A DNA stretch of 64,000 nt from an uncultured Bacteroidales bacterium. Its GTDB lineage: Bacteria > Bacteroidota > Bacteroidia > Bacteroidales > Bacteroidaceae. The stretch is from NCBI GenBank assembly GCA_937914945.1, contig CALGJF010000056.1, positions 37,911-101,910 of the forward strand, given 5' to 3'. Below are positions 1 through 8,586 of this stretch, piece by piece. Position 1 is the stretch's first letter. Every line of letters starts with the position of its first letter. Both the position numbers and the translations under genes were made by a program. The notes beneath the pieces are model-generated. The model did no database searches. It was not told the DNA's origin and saw only the letters and a list, made by a program, of their open reading frames with translations.

Positions 1-128
1 TCGTACCAAACTTCGGCGGGTGCCCACAAAATTTTCTTCCATCGTGGGTTTTCCGTCCAATAGGAGGCCTGTACTGTGCATAATGCGGCTATAAGCAAAA
101 TGCCTAATGCAAAAATTTTCTTGTTCAT
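1..128 (-). CDS. Secreted protein of unknown function, 5' fragment
   Basis: Only the first 42 codons are inside the window; the rest lies beyond position 1. The visible N-terminus starts MNKKIFALGILLIAALCTVQA, a clear Sec signal peptide of about 20 residues, followed by a Trp-rich mature start (YWTENPRWKK). It begins 20 bp after the porin gene and is probably co-transcribed with it and with the DASS transporter. The mature fragment is too short for family assignment, so no function is proposed beyond export from the cytoplasm. Confidence 0.7.
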   Translation of the reverse strand, partial: MNKKIFALGILLIAALCTVQASYWTENPRWKKILWAPAEVWY

Positions 129-147
129 AGTCGTAAATGTATTTTAT

Positions 148-1404
148 TTAGAAATTATATTTCAGCATGGCGCAAAGGCGATGGTTGGTAACGGCGTGTG
201 TGCCGTCTATCTTGTATTTGCTGTCGGCAGTGCCGTAGCCCACGGTGGTGGGGTTGTACTCCAATCCTATCTGCATTGCATTATGTGTGTAGAGTATGCT
301 GGGTGCCACACGCCATATGTATGCAGCATTCTTTTCTCCACGCATATATATACCACCCACAAAGTCGTCCTCGCAACCAAGGTTCTTTGTGTATCCGGCA
401 AAGAGGCAGTAGGTAAGGTGTCCCTTTTTCAGTTTCTGTTTGTATGTTACGTCAATCCATCCTGCTACGCTGCGCAGGGGGCTGTACTCCCACTCGCCGT
501 TGTCTTTTATTTTTGTAACACCATAGCCGCTTATCATAGATAAGTGTCCGGCGTTCTCGGCATATGTAATACGTCCTTTAAAGCCCCAATTACCGCTTTT
601 ATACGATGCAAAGGCGGTTGAGGAGATTGTTGCAATGCGCTCGTCTATCTTAACATTGCCGCTGATGGTGTTTCCCTGTGCGTCGGTTGTGCTACCCTGT
701 GCAATGCTGCGTGGTTTGAGTGTGAGAAGGTCCACGCCCACACCGGCCTGCCACTTGCTGCCTTTATACATGGCCTGCAAGTAAATCTCGGGCACCACGG
801 CGTCGCGAGCATAATCGAATTTGCTACCGTCGGGGCCCGGCGATGTATATTGGTATTGGTATAGTATGGTACCGGTGAGGGTATATTTACCACGATAATA
901 GTTGTAACGCACTTGCGGGGTGCGGCTGAACGGGGTAAAGGGCGCTCCTGTTTCAAGCGTGAACACATCGGGCATCATATCGCCCATCATGGGGTGCCAT
1001 GCCTGTCCCACAAGAATATCCTGTTTTTCCCAGGCCATTTTGGCATATGCCTGGCGTATGCGTAATACGGTGTTGCTGGTACCGAATCCTGCGAAGTCGG
1101 CCTCAATCTTTGCCGATGTCTTTGCTCCCAAAAACTCGGGGCCTGTGATGTTCAGTCCCAGGCGTGTGGTAATGCTCAGCAGCATCATATTGGGCTTTCT
1201 GTTGATATCGTCGCCATAGATGTCCTTAACCTCGTCTTTGGGCATGTAATAGAACTGCTCACTGTTCGACGTGTAGCTTTCACGCGTGTCGAAACAAGCG
1301 TAGTTCCTTATAAAGCCATAGGGCTTGAAGGTGATGGCTTTCTCTTGTGCGTGGCTGCATAGAGCGGAAACGGCAATTGCAGCAATCATAAAAAACTTTT
1401 TCAT
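148..1404 (-). CDS. Outer-membrane beta-barrel porin-like protein
   Basis: A 418-residue protein with a Sec signal peptide (residues 1-19, cut near SHA-Q). The rest consists of alternating polar/aromatic beta strands rich in Tyr, Trp and Gly, and it ends with an aromatic residue (LKYNF), as outer-membrane barrels do. The pattern and length resemble the DcaP-like/OprP-like porins that Bacteroidales annotate as hypothetical porins. It lies 40 bp downstream of the DASS dicarboxylate transporter on the same strand, so a role in passing small organic acids through the outer membrane to that carrier is a reasonable inference. The substrate cannot be read from the sequence. Confidence 0.75.
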   Translation of the reverse strand: MKKFFMIAAIAVSALCSHAQEKAITFKPYGFIRNYACFDTRESYTSNSEQFYYMPKDEVKDIYGDDINRKPNMMLLSITTRLGLNITGPEFLGAKTSAKIEADFAGFGTSNTVLRIRQAYAKMAWEKQDILVGQAWHPMMGDMMPDVFTLETGAPFTPFSRTPQVRYNYYRGKYTLTGTILYQYQYTSPGPDGSKFDYARDAVVPEIYLQAMYKGSKWQAGVGVDLLTLKPRSIAQGSTTDAQGNTISGNVKIDERIATISSTAFASYKSGNWGFKGRITYAENAGHLSMISGYGVTKIKDNGEWEYSPLRSVAGWIDVTYKQKLKKGHLTYCLFAGYTKNLGCEDDFVGGIYMRGEKNAAYIWRVAPSILYTHNAMQIGLEYNPTTVGYGTADSKYKIDGTHAVTNHRLCAMLKYNF

Positions 1405-1444
1405 TGTGTCTATGTTTTAAGGGTGTGCGGGGCACTATCCTGGT

Positions 1445-2926
1445 TTATTCGAAGAATCCTGTTTTTCCCACAAATATTATGAGTGAATATCCTATTATGA
1501 GTGAAATTACTCCGATGATTACCCCCACACGTAGCATGTGCGACGATTTTATAAGCCCGGTGGAGTGAGCAATGGCGTTGGGCGGTGTGCTTATGGGTAG
1601 CGCCATGGCAAACGATGCCGACAATGCCACGCCAATGAGCAGTGTTCCTATGCCACCATATTCGCCAAGTGCAGGGCCCATTCCGCGGCCCACGGCTGCC
1701 AAAATAGGAACCATCAGTGCTGTTGCGGCAGAGTTTGAAATAAAGGTAGATAGGGTCCAGCAGATTATACCGCTGCCAATCATCACCACCAATACAGGCC
1801 ATTTGTCAAACGGTATTGCGTTCACCAATGTGCTTGCGAGCCCGGTCTTGTTCATGGCAGTGCCAAGCGCAAAGCCACCGGCCACCATCCAAAGGCAGGC
1901 CCAATCGATATCCTTCAAGTCTTTTGATTTGATGATGCGTGTGATTGCGAACACACCCACGGGGATGAGTGCCACCACATAGGAATTTATTCCCACAAGT
2001 TTCTCAAACATCCACAAAAGAATGGTTACGGCAAGGGTGGCATATATCACATTTGTTCTCCAGCCCTTTTTTGCACCGCCGTCGATGCGCAGATGAATCT
2101 CCTTTGCGGAGAATGGGTGGAATATTCTGAGCAATCCCCATGCTATTACAAGGATTACAAGCATGAGCGGTGTCATCACCATCATCCAATCGCCGAATCC
2201 TATGCCAAGATTAAGGCCGGCAGTGTCGTTCAAATAGCCAAGGGCTATGCCGTTGGGCGGTGTACCTATAGGTGTGGCAATGCCGCCTATATTCGCTCCA
2301 ATGGGAATGGCAAGGGCAAGCGCGGCGCACCCCTTTTCCTCCTTTGGCAGCGATTTAAGCACAGGAGCAAGGAATGTGAGCATCATGGCAGCCGTGGCAG
2401 TGTTGCTCACAAACATAGAGAATATGGCTGTAACAAGAATGAAACCGAAGAGCACGGTGTAGGGCTTGCTGCCGAATGGTTTCAGCATAGCGCGGGCAAG
2501 CGTAATATCCACCCCGCTTTTCGATGCCACCAATGCAAGAACAAAACCACCCATGAATAGCATGATGGTTTGATCGGCAAATGTGCCCATTATTGCCTTG
2601 TAGCTCACAAGCTGGCTGCGGCTCACCTCGTCGAGCCCGCTTATCAGGGGCGTTATTGCGCTGTTGGATATTGTGAGTAGCGAAATCACTATGATAAGCA
2701 GCGAAGTGGTCCATGCGGGCACCGCCTCCTCAATCCACATGAGAGCCGCCCACACGAATATGGCAATCACTCTCTGTTGCACCACGGTCAATCCCTCTAT
2801 CCCAAAGCTCTCTGTTGGCAGTATGGCCAGGAGAAGGCCGAGCAACGATACCAACCCCACTTTTATATATCTGTTGTATCTTTTGAAGAACCTCAAAACA
2901 CCATTCTGTCGCTGTTTGTCTTCCAT
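1445..2926 (-). CDS. SLC13/DASS-family sodium:dicarboxylate symporter
   Basis: A 493-residue inner-membrane carrier with about 11-13 hydrophobic segments. Both signature repeats of the DASS (SLC13/CitT-like) family are present: SNT at residues 174-176 followed by a TPPNG loop at 222-226, and SNSA at 397-400 followed by TPPN at 447-450. In characterised family members (VcINDY) these paired motifs bind sodium and the carboxylate. Expected substrates are C4 dicarboxylates such as succinate or fumarate, though sulfate or citrate cannot be excluded. It is first in a probable operon with the porin and the partial secreted protein, and it is divergent from the thioredoxin gene. Confidence 0.9.
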   Translation of the reverse strand: MEDKQRQNGVLRFFKRYNRYIKVGLVSLLGLLLAILPTESFGIEGLTVVQQRVIAIFVWAALMWIEEAVPAWTTSLLIIVISLLTISNSAITPLISGLDEVSRSQLVSYKAIMGTFADQTIMLFMGGFVLALVASKSGVDITLARAMLKPFGSKPYTVLFGFILVTAIFSMFVSNTATAAMMLTFLAPVLKSLPKEEKGCAALALAIPIGANIGGIATPIGTPPNGIALGYLNDTAGLNLGIGFGDWMMVMTPLMLVILVIAWGLLRIFHPFSAKEIHLRIDGGAKKGWRTNVIYATLAVTILLWMFEKLVGINSYVVALIPVGVFAITRIIKSKDLKDIDWACLWMVAGGFALGTAMNKTGLASTLVNAIPFDKWPVLVVMIGSGIICWTLSTFISNSAATALMVPILAAVGRGMGPALGEYGGIGTLLIGVALSASFAMALPISTPPNAIAHSTGLIKSSHMLRVGVIIGVISLIIGYSLIIFVGKTGFFE

Positions 2927-3072
2927 GTTTTAACTGTTTGTAGCTTGTTCTGTGATAACGCTTGCTAAATTACTTGAAAGAATCCAAAGAATCAAAAAAA
3001 CTCATTATTCTTTTATGCCTTTGTGCGCATTTTTCTCTTTTTGTTTGTTTTATAGAAACAAAAGTTTTTAAT

Positions 3073-3426
3073 ATGGCAACAATACGTTTGACAAAAGAGC
3101 AGTTTGTAAAGAGGGTTTCAAAATTGGGCTCGAGTATTTCCGATTTCAAATTTGTAGGTGCAAGGCCCGCGGTTATTGATTTCTATGCCGATTGGTGCGG
3201 CCCCTGCAATATGGTTGCCCCTTTCATGGAGGATTTGTCGAAAGAGTACGATGAAAAGGTCGATTTTTACAAGGTAAACGTAGATGAAGAGAATGAATTG
3301 TCGGCCTATTTCGGCATACGTTCCATACCCACCATTCTGTTTATAACAGCCGGTGGTGCGATGAGGCGCCACACCGGTGCCTTGCTGCGTGAACAACTGA
3401 AAAACGAGATAGATAAACTGCTGTAA
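3073..3426 (+). CDS. trxA: Thioredoxin
   Basis: A 117-residue single-domain thioredoxin with the active site WCGPC at residues 41-45 and the cis-proline segment RSIPTILF. It should act as a cytoplasmic dithiol-disulfide reductase. The open frame extends upstream to 2962, but that extension (with a hydrophobic stretch LIILLCLCAHFSLFVCF) lies in the intergenic promoter region. The ATG at 3073, preceded by an A/T-rich tract, gives the normal thioredoxin N-terminus. An exported form using the upstream start is possible but less likely. The stop codon abuts the stop of the convergent nuclease gene with no gap and no visible terminator. Confidence 0.88.
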   Translation: MATIRLTKEQFVKRVSKLGSSISDFKFVGARPAVIDFYADWCGPCNMVAPFMEDLSKEYDEKVDFYKVNVDEENELSAYFGIRSIPTILFITAGGAMRRHTGALLREQLKNEIDKLL

Positions 3427-4251
3427 TCAGTGCAGCCCCCAGAATGGAGCGCTGTAATTTTTTTCTATCTCATTCTCGGTATCATCGGGCAGGGCTGCGA
3501 AGAAATCCAGCCCTGTCAGTTCTTCTACCTTGTCAATGCTCATGGCATACTCCTTGAGCTTCTTTTTCTCGGCCTTGTTCTTGCATACAAAGCCGATGGC
3601 GCGGTGTTTGCCGTTGTAGTCGGTGAGCAGCACTTTGAAGAAGGCATTGGGGATTTTTACACGGCTGTATCCGATGCTCTCCTCTCTGTCGCTATTAAAA
3701 ATGGGGCCTGTAACCACTATCACACGGCCGTATAGTTCGGCCTTGTCGCGGGTGAGTTCTTCCAGCTTTTTCCATACCCCACGGTTGAGATTCTTGTTCT
3801 GGGGCGATACATTGGATAGGTAAAAACTCTCCTCCATGGCCTGCTTGCTCCATTTCATGTCGGCAGCAGGTGCCATGTGCCCACGATCCCACCCCGAATT
3901 CTTATAGTCATCGTCGCAGGCCTGTGTTCCCCGCACCAAGGGGTCGCAACAGAAACCATCTTCGCGCTCCACAACTCCCACAGCCTCTTCGGCGGTAAGT
4001 TCATATCCCACCCAGTTGGGGTTCTTGGTGCTGCTGTTATATGAAACGGTATAGCCTGTATGCTCTATAATCTGGCTTTTTGCAGGCGGTGTCGTGAAAA
4101 TGGGTACAGCAAGGTCGCTGCTGTAATCGGCGTTGCCTTGTGCTTGCCGGGGCTCTATGAAGTGGCTTATCAATATGCCCGCCACTACAACAGCTGCAAC
4201 CCATAATATTCTGTTTGTCGCGGGTTGTTTGTTCTTTTTTCTTCTTGCCAT
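3427..4251 (-). CDS. DNA/RNA non-specific endonuclease (NucA/beta-beta-alpha-Me family)
   Basis: A 274-residue protein anchored by an N-terminal membrane segment (about residues 14-31) after a Lys/Arg-rich start, so the nuclease domain should face the periplasm. The catalytic DRGH motif is at residues 122-125 (His125 as general base), followed by the family's Asn-rich helix (NVSPQNKNLNRGVWKKLE, about 147-164) with the metal-binding Asn. Family members cut single- and double-stranded DNA and RNA. It lies 13 bp downstream of the GH95 fucosidase and looks like the last gene of the AspT-GH95-nuclease operon; nucleic-acid scavenging is a possible role. It is convergent with trxA, stop against stop. 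Confidence 0.92.
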   Translation of the reverse strand: MARRKKNKQPATNRILWVAAVVVAGILISHFIEPRQAQGNADYSSDLAVPIFTTPPAKSQIIEHTGYTVSYNSSTKNPNWVGYELTAEEAVGVVEREDGFCCDPLVRGTQACDDDYKNSGWDRGHMAPAADMKWSKQAMEESFYLSNVSPQNKNLNRGVWKKLEELTRDKAELYGRVIVVTGPIFNSDREESIGYSRVKIPNAFFKVLLTDYNGKHRAIGFVCKNKAEKKKLKEYAMSIDKVEELTGLDFFAALPDDTENEIEKNYSAPFWGLH

Positions 4252-4264
4252 TATTCGTGCAGTG

Positions 4265-6772
4265 TCAGCCTATTTTAAGTTTACCCTTTGCAGTCAGCAC
4301 CACCTTGTATGTTTTGCCTTTCTTTGTGCCGAATGAGAGCGTGCTGTCGCCGTAACGCAGATTGCAACGCTCGCCGTTCTTCGATTTTATTATAATCTCG
4401 GTGGGAGTACAATCCTTCCAGGTAATATTCACATCGAAACCACCCTTGGCACAGATACCCTTTACCTCGCCCTCGCTCCATGCATCGGGCAGGGCGGGGA
4501 GTATGTGTATAAAGCCCATGTGGCTCTGCATAAGCATCTCGGTAATACCGGCTGTACCACCGAAATTGCCGTCAATCTGGAAGGGCGCGTGTGTGTCCCA
4601 CAGATTGTCCAGTGTGCCGTTTTTCAACAGATTGCCGAAAAGGGTGTATGCATGGTTGCCGTCGTGCAGGCGGGCCCATTGGTTCAGCTTCCAACCCATG
4701 CTCCAGCCTGTTGCGCCATCGCCGCGATGCACAAGTACCACCTTCGATGCCTCGGCAAGCTCGGGGGTTGTTACGGGCGAAATGGTGTGTCCCGGGTGCA
4801 GGCCAAAAAGGTGGTTCACGTGGCGGTGCTGGTCTTTGGGGTCGTCGATATCCTTGCTCCACTCCATAAGTTGGCCGTAACGGCCGGTTTGGTAGGGAAC
4901 AAGGTTGTCAAGTACGCTCTGCCACTCTCTGCGCAGTTGCTTGTCTGTTTTCAGCACCTCGGCAGCCTTTATAGCATCGAGCAGAATCTCGCGTACCACG
5001 GCATGCACAAAGGTGGCTCCCTGGTCTATGGGGCCATGCTCGGGCGATGTCGATGGCGCGGCGGTGTAGCTGCCATCTTCGCGTTTCCACAAATAATCCA
5101 TGGTGAAGAGCGCACTGCTCTTTATGATTTCGTATCCGCTGTTTTTAAGGAAATCCTTGTCGCGCGTGTAGTCGTAGTAGTCCCATACATGTGTGGCAAG
5201 CCATGGGCCTGCCATGGGGTTGAAGTTCCACGACATATCCTGGCTTATTAGCGGGGCTGTGAAACCGAAGATGTTGCCCGAAATGGCTGCTGTCCAGCCA
5301 CGCGCACCAAAATATGCCTTTGCCGATACCTCACCGGGTTTTACAAGTGTCTTTATGAAATCCACAAGCGGCAGCACGCACTCGTCAAGGTTAGTGGCGC
5401 ACGCGGGCCAATAGTTCATTTGCAGATTTATGTTGTTGTGATAGTCCACGCGCCAAGGGCCATCCACATTGTTGTGCCACATACCTTGCAGGTTGGCCGG
5501 CAGGTTGCCCGGTCGCGAGCTTGCTATTAGCAGGTAGCGGCCGAATTGGAAGTATAGCTCCTCCAAACCATAGTCGGGCTTGCCGGTGCGGTAGCTTTTC
5601 AAGCGTTGCGGGGTGGGCAGAGAGGCTACGCCTGGATATTCCAATGTGGCGGGTGCATTGGGGTTTATATCCAATTTAACGCGGTTGAAAAGGGATGAGT
5701 AATCGGCATAGTGCTCCTTGAAAAGGGTGTCATAGCCTTTGGCCACGGCGCTCTTCATCCATTCGTAGGTTGTGCTGTCGGGGTTCACACCCACATAGGT
5801 CTTGGGGTCCTTGAAGTCGGGGTCGAAGTTTATTTTGTAGTCGGTGTCGGCCGTTACATAGAATACAACCTCGTCGGCTCCGTCAATGTAAATTTTCCCA
5901 TCGCGGATTATTTGTTTGCCACCCTCTGCAACGGCTTTTATGCGCAGGGTATATTGCATGCTGTTGTTGTCAAGCCTTGCTTTCCAAGCAAGAGCATCAT
6001 TGCCCTCGGCCTCGAGTTTGCCCTCTGATACGGGGTTGGGAGCGTAGCTGAATACGAGATTCTGCATGCCGGGTTTATCGGCACTGAACTTCATAACCAA
6101 CGTGTTGGCAGGGTACGATACAAAATATTTGCGCTCAAAATTAATATCGTCTTTGGTGTATTGTACCACGGCAAGTGCCGAATCCAAGGATAGCACGCGC
6201 TTGTAATCGCCCAATCCCACCATGCTGTGTCCGGTTTCAATGTAGAACTCTCCCATTGTGGTGAAATTACCAAAGCGGAAGGGCTTTTCTCCATAATATT
6301 CGTAAGAGGCGGTGCTGTTGAAATTTTCGCGCGTGAGGCGTGCAGCCTTCTCGTCGTCGCCATCGATAAAGGCCTGTCTGATGTCGTCGAGCAAATGTGC
6401 CGACTGCTTGTTTACGTTCCAATAATACTCGGCACCGCCCTCGGTGTTGGGGCCACCGCGCCACAAGGTCTTTTCGTTGAAGGTGATTCGCTCGGCCTCC
6501 AAAGAGCCCATGATGTTGGCACCTATGCTGCCGTTACCGATGGGTAGCGATTGTGATTCCCATTCTTGGTCGGGGTTGTATGCACCCTCACCCGCCCATT
6601 CGGGCTTCCCTTTGCCTTTCCACAGGTCGGGGCGGCCGCCATGCCACACGGCACGGCCTTTGAGAGTGGTGGGTTGGTCGAACCAAACGCTCAATCCGTT
6701 TATGTAATTGGTTTGTGCTTGTAACAAAAGTGCCGCAACGAGGCTCACGATGATTGTGGAAAGTCTTTTCAT
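4265..6772 (-). CDS. GH95 family alpha-L-fucosidase, secreted
   Basis: A protein of 835 residues from the start at 6772, which was chosen because it begins a signal peptide (MKRLSTIIVSLVAALLLQAQ); the longer upstream frame is not hydrophobic. Domain order fits GH95: N-terminal beta-sandwich (about 30-290), linker, (alpha/alpha)6 barrel and C-terminal beta domain. Family signatures are visible: LPIGNGSIGA, HNNINLQMNYWPA with the catalytic Asn pair, and QIDGNFGG with the general-base Asp at residue 734. Characterised members invert alpha-1,2-fucose linkages of host glycans, and some GH95 enzymes cleave L-galactose. It begins 26 bp after the AspT-like transporter and precedes the nuclease, without SusC/D or a regulator nearby. 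Confidence 0.93.
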   Translation of the reverse strand: MKRLSTIIVSLVAALLLQAQTNYINGLSVWFDQPTTLKGRAVWHGGRPDLWKGKGKPEWAGEGAYNPDQEWESQSLPIGNGSIGANIMGSLEAERITFNEKTLWRGGPNTEGGAEYYWNVNKQSAHLLDDIRQAFIDGDDEKAARLTRENFNSTASYEYYGEKPFRFGNFTTMGEFYIETGHSMVGLGDYKRVLSLDSALAVVQYTKDDINFERKYFVSYPANTLVMKFSADKPGMQNLVFSYAPNPVSEGKLEAEGNDALAWKARLDNNSMQYTLRIKAVAEGGKQIIRDGKIYIDGADEVVFYVTADTDYKINFDPDFKDPKTYVGVNPDSTTYEWMKSAVAKGYDTLFKEHYADYSSLFNRVKLDINPNAPATLEYPGVASLPTPQRLKSYRTGKPDYGLEELYFQFGRYLLIASSRPGNLPANLQGMWHNNVDGPWRVDYHNNINLQMNYWPACATNLDECVLPLVDFIKTLVKPGEVSAKAYFGARGWTAAISGNIFGFTAPLISQDMSWNFNPMAGPWLATHVWDYYDYTRDKDFLKNSGYEIIKSSALFTMDYLWKREDGSYTAAPSTSPEHGPIDQGATFVHAVVREILLDAIKAAEVLKTDKQLRREWQSVLDNLVPYQTGRYGQLMEWSKDIDDPKDQHRHVNHLFGLHPGHTISPVTTPELAEASKVVLVHRGDGATGWSMGWKLNQWARLHDGNHAYTLFGNLLKNGTLDNLWDTHAPFQIDGNFGGTAGITEMLMQSHMGFIHILPALPDAWSEGEVKGICAKGGFDVNITWKDCTPTEIIIKSKNGERCNLRYGDSTLSFGTKKGKTYKVVLTAKGKLKIG

Positions 6773-6798
6773 TTTTTTATGTAGTTTAGATGTTTTGT

Positions 6799-8460
6799 TT
6801 ATACAAAAAGTGTTATGACCACCTGAATGATTATTACTCTCAAAAATATGCATACAGGATATACCGTGGCGTATGCAACGGATGGATTGTCGCCCTCTAT
6901 GGTGTCGTTGGCATAGTTCAAAGCCATGGGGTTGGCCATGGAGCCGCATAACAGGCCGCAAGTGGACCCGAAGTCAATCCCTTGCATGCGCATGGCAAAA
7001 AAACCGGCAATTACCACCGGGAGGAATGTTATAAGGAATCCAATTCCAAGCCACAGGAATCCCTCGGGGCGTATGATGGTTTCAAAGAAGTGCGCGCCGG
7101 CATCGAGTCCCAAGCAGGCAAGGTACAGGTTCAGTCCCAAGGCGCGCAACATCATGTTGGCACTTTGCGTGGTATATGTAACCATGTGCAGGCGTGGCCC
7201 GAATGTGCCCACAAGAATACCCATGAGAATGGGGCCGCCGGCAAGTCCAAGCTTCACAGGCAACGATATTCCGGGCACGGCAAACGGTATACTGCCCACT
7301 GCAAGGCCCAGAATTATACCAATGAACACCGATACGAGGTTGGGCTCGTCGAGGTTTTTTACAGCATTTCCAAGAATCTTTTCTACATGATGGATGTCGG
7401 CCGCCTCGCCCACCACGGTCAGGCGGTCGCCCATTTGCAATCTCAATTCGGGCGTGGCAAGCAATTCCACTCCCGAACGATATACACGGCTTATGTTTAT
7501 ACCGTAGTTGTTCCTAAGCCGCAGCGACGACAATTTTTTGCCGTTAATTTCGGGGCGTGTAACCAATATTCCCTGGGATATAAGTTCGCTGTCAATCTTG
7601 TTCCAATCTATGTTTTCGGCGTTCCAATCGCGTTCCTCCTGCTCACCGAAAATCATGCGTAGAGCCTCTGTGTCTTCGGGTTTTGTTATCACAAGCAGAA
7701 CATCGTCTTTAAGAATCTTTTTGTCGCCTGTGGGTATGATTACATGCCCTCCTCGCCACAATCTTGATATTACAAATTTGTGCATGCTGTTGGTTGCAAT
7801 CTCGCTCACTGTCTTTTCAAAAATGGCAGGATTAGTTACATGATAGCTTGCCACAAAAACGTTTTTTTTATGTTCGTCGTCGGGGCCGGCAAGGTCGCAT
7901 TTGCGCACAAATACCTTTCTCATGAATAGTATGGCAAGGATTACACCCACAACGCCCAAGGGGTAAGTGATGGCACAACTCAATGCGGCTCCGCTGCTCT
8001 CTACATTCATCTGCTCAAGGGTTTGTTGCGCAGCTGCAAGGGCGGGCGTGTTGGTTGTGGCACCGCACAGAATACCCGACACATCGGCTATTGAAATGCC
8101 AAACAGAAAACTTGCGCCTATGGCAAGCAAGGTGCCTCCAAGCACCACTGCCAGCGACGGGAAGAGGAGTCGTGCGCCCTCGGTGCGCATGGAACTGAAA
8201 AATCCGGGGCCCACCTGCAAACCAAGAGCATAGACAAAAAGCACAAGCCCGAACGATTCGGCATAGAAAAGCATCTGTGCATCGATTGTGAGCCCAAAAT
8301 GGCCGGCCATGATGCCTATGAAAAAGACAAACGTAACACCAAGGGATATGCCCATAATGCGCATCTTCCCCAAAATAATGCCTGCTGCCGATATAAGCGA
8401 CAACACAATTATTGCTTGCAGTGCCGAGTGCTCGACAAAGAGTGTGTTTATAAAATCCAT
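6799..8460 (-). CDS. AspT/YidE/YbjL-type transporter with two TrkA-C domains
   Basis: A 553-residue membrane protein with the family's duplicated layout: a block of about five membrane segments (residues 5-190), two cytoplasmic TrkA_C/RCK_C regulatory domains (about 205-375), then a second five-segment block (about 380-553). Both membrane halves carry the internal repeat GILxGxxxNxxALxxA. The family includes AspT (aspartate:alanine antiport) and many members of unknown substrate. The start at 8460 was preferred to the in-frame one 30 bp upstream, which lacks family similarity. A weak promoter (CTTG, 19 bp, TATCTTCG) lies just upstream. It is first of the three-gene operon with GH95 and the nuclease. 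Confidence 0.88.
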   Translation of the reverse strand: MDFINTLFVEHSALQAIIVLSLISAAGIILGKMRIMGISLGVTFVFFIGIMAGHFGLTIDAQMLFYAESFGLVLFVYALGLQVGPGFFSSMRTEGARLLFPSLAVVLGGTLLAIGASFLFGISIADVSGILCGATTNTPALAAAQQTLEQMNVESSGAALSCAITYPLGVVGVILAILFMRKVFVRKCDLAGPDDEHKKNVFVASYHVTNPAIFEKTVSEIATNSMHKFVISRLWRGGHVIIPTGDKKILKDDVLLVITKPEDTEALRMIFGEQEERDWNAENIDWNKIDSELISQGILVTRPEINGKKLSSLRLRNNYGINISRVYRSGVELLATPELRLQMGDRLTVVGEAADIHHVEKILGNAVKNLDEPNLVSVFIGIILGLAVGSIPFAVPGISLPVKLGLAGGPILMGILVGTFGPRLHMVTYTTQSANMMLRALGLNLYLACLGLDAGAHFFETIIRPEGFLWLGIGFLITFLPVVIAGFFAMRMQGIDFGSTCGLLCGSMANPMALNYANDTIEGDNPSVAYATVYPVCIFLRVIIIQVVITLFV

Positions 8461-8586
8461 TTTTTGCGGTCTTGACGCGAAGATATACAAAAAATGTGTT
8501 TTACCAAGGTATTTATTTAAGAAATCCTTGTATATTTACATTACTCGCACAGTTGTTGCAGGGCAACCATGCGCTTTATGGCTGTT

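Noticed and set aside
2962..3072. Exported form of thioredoxin with a hydrophobic N-terminus
   Set aside because: The upstream region overlaps the divergent promoter area, is A/T-rich and lacks a good cleavage site; the internal ATG gives a canonical thioredoxin. Not fully excluded.
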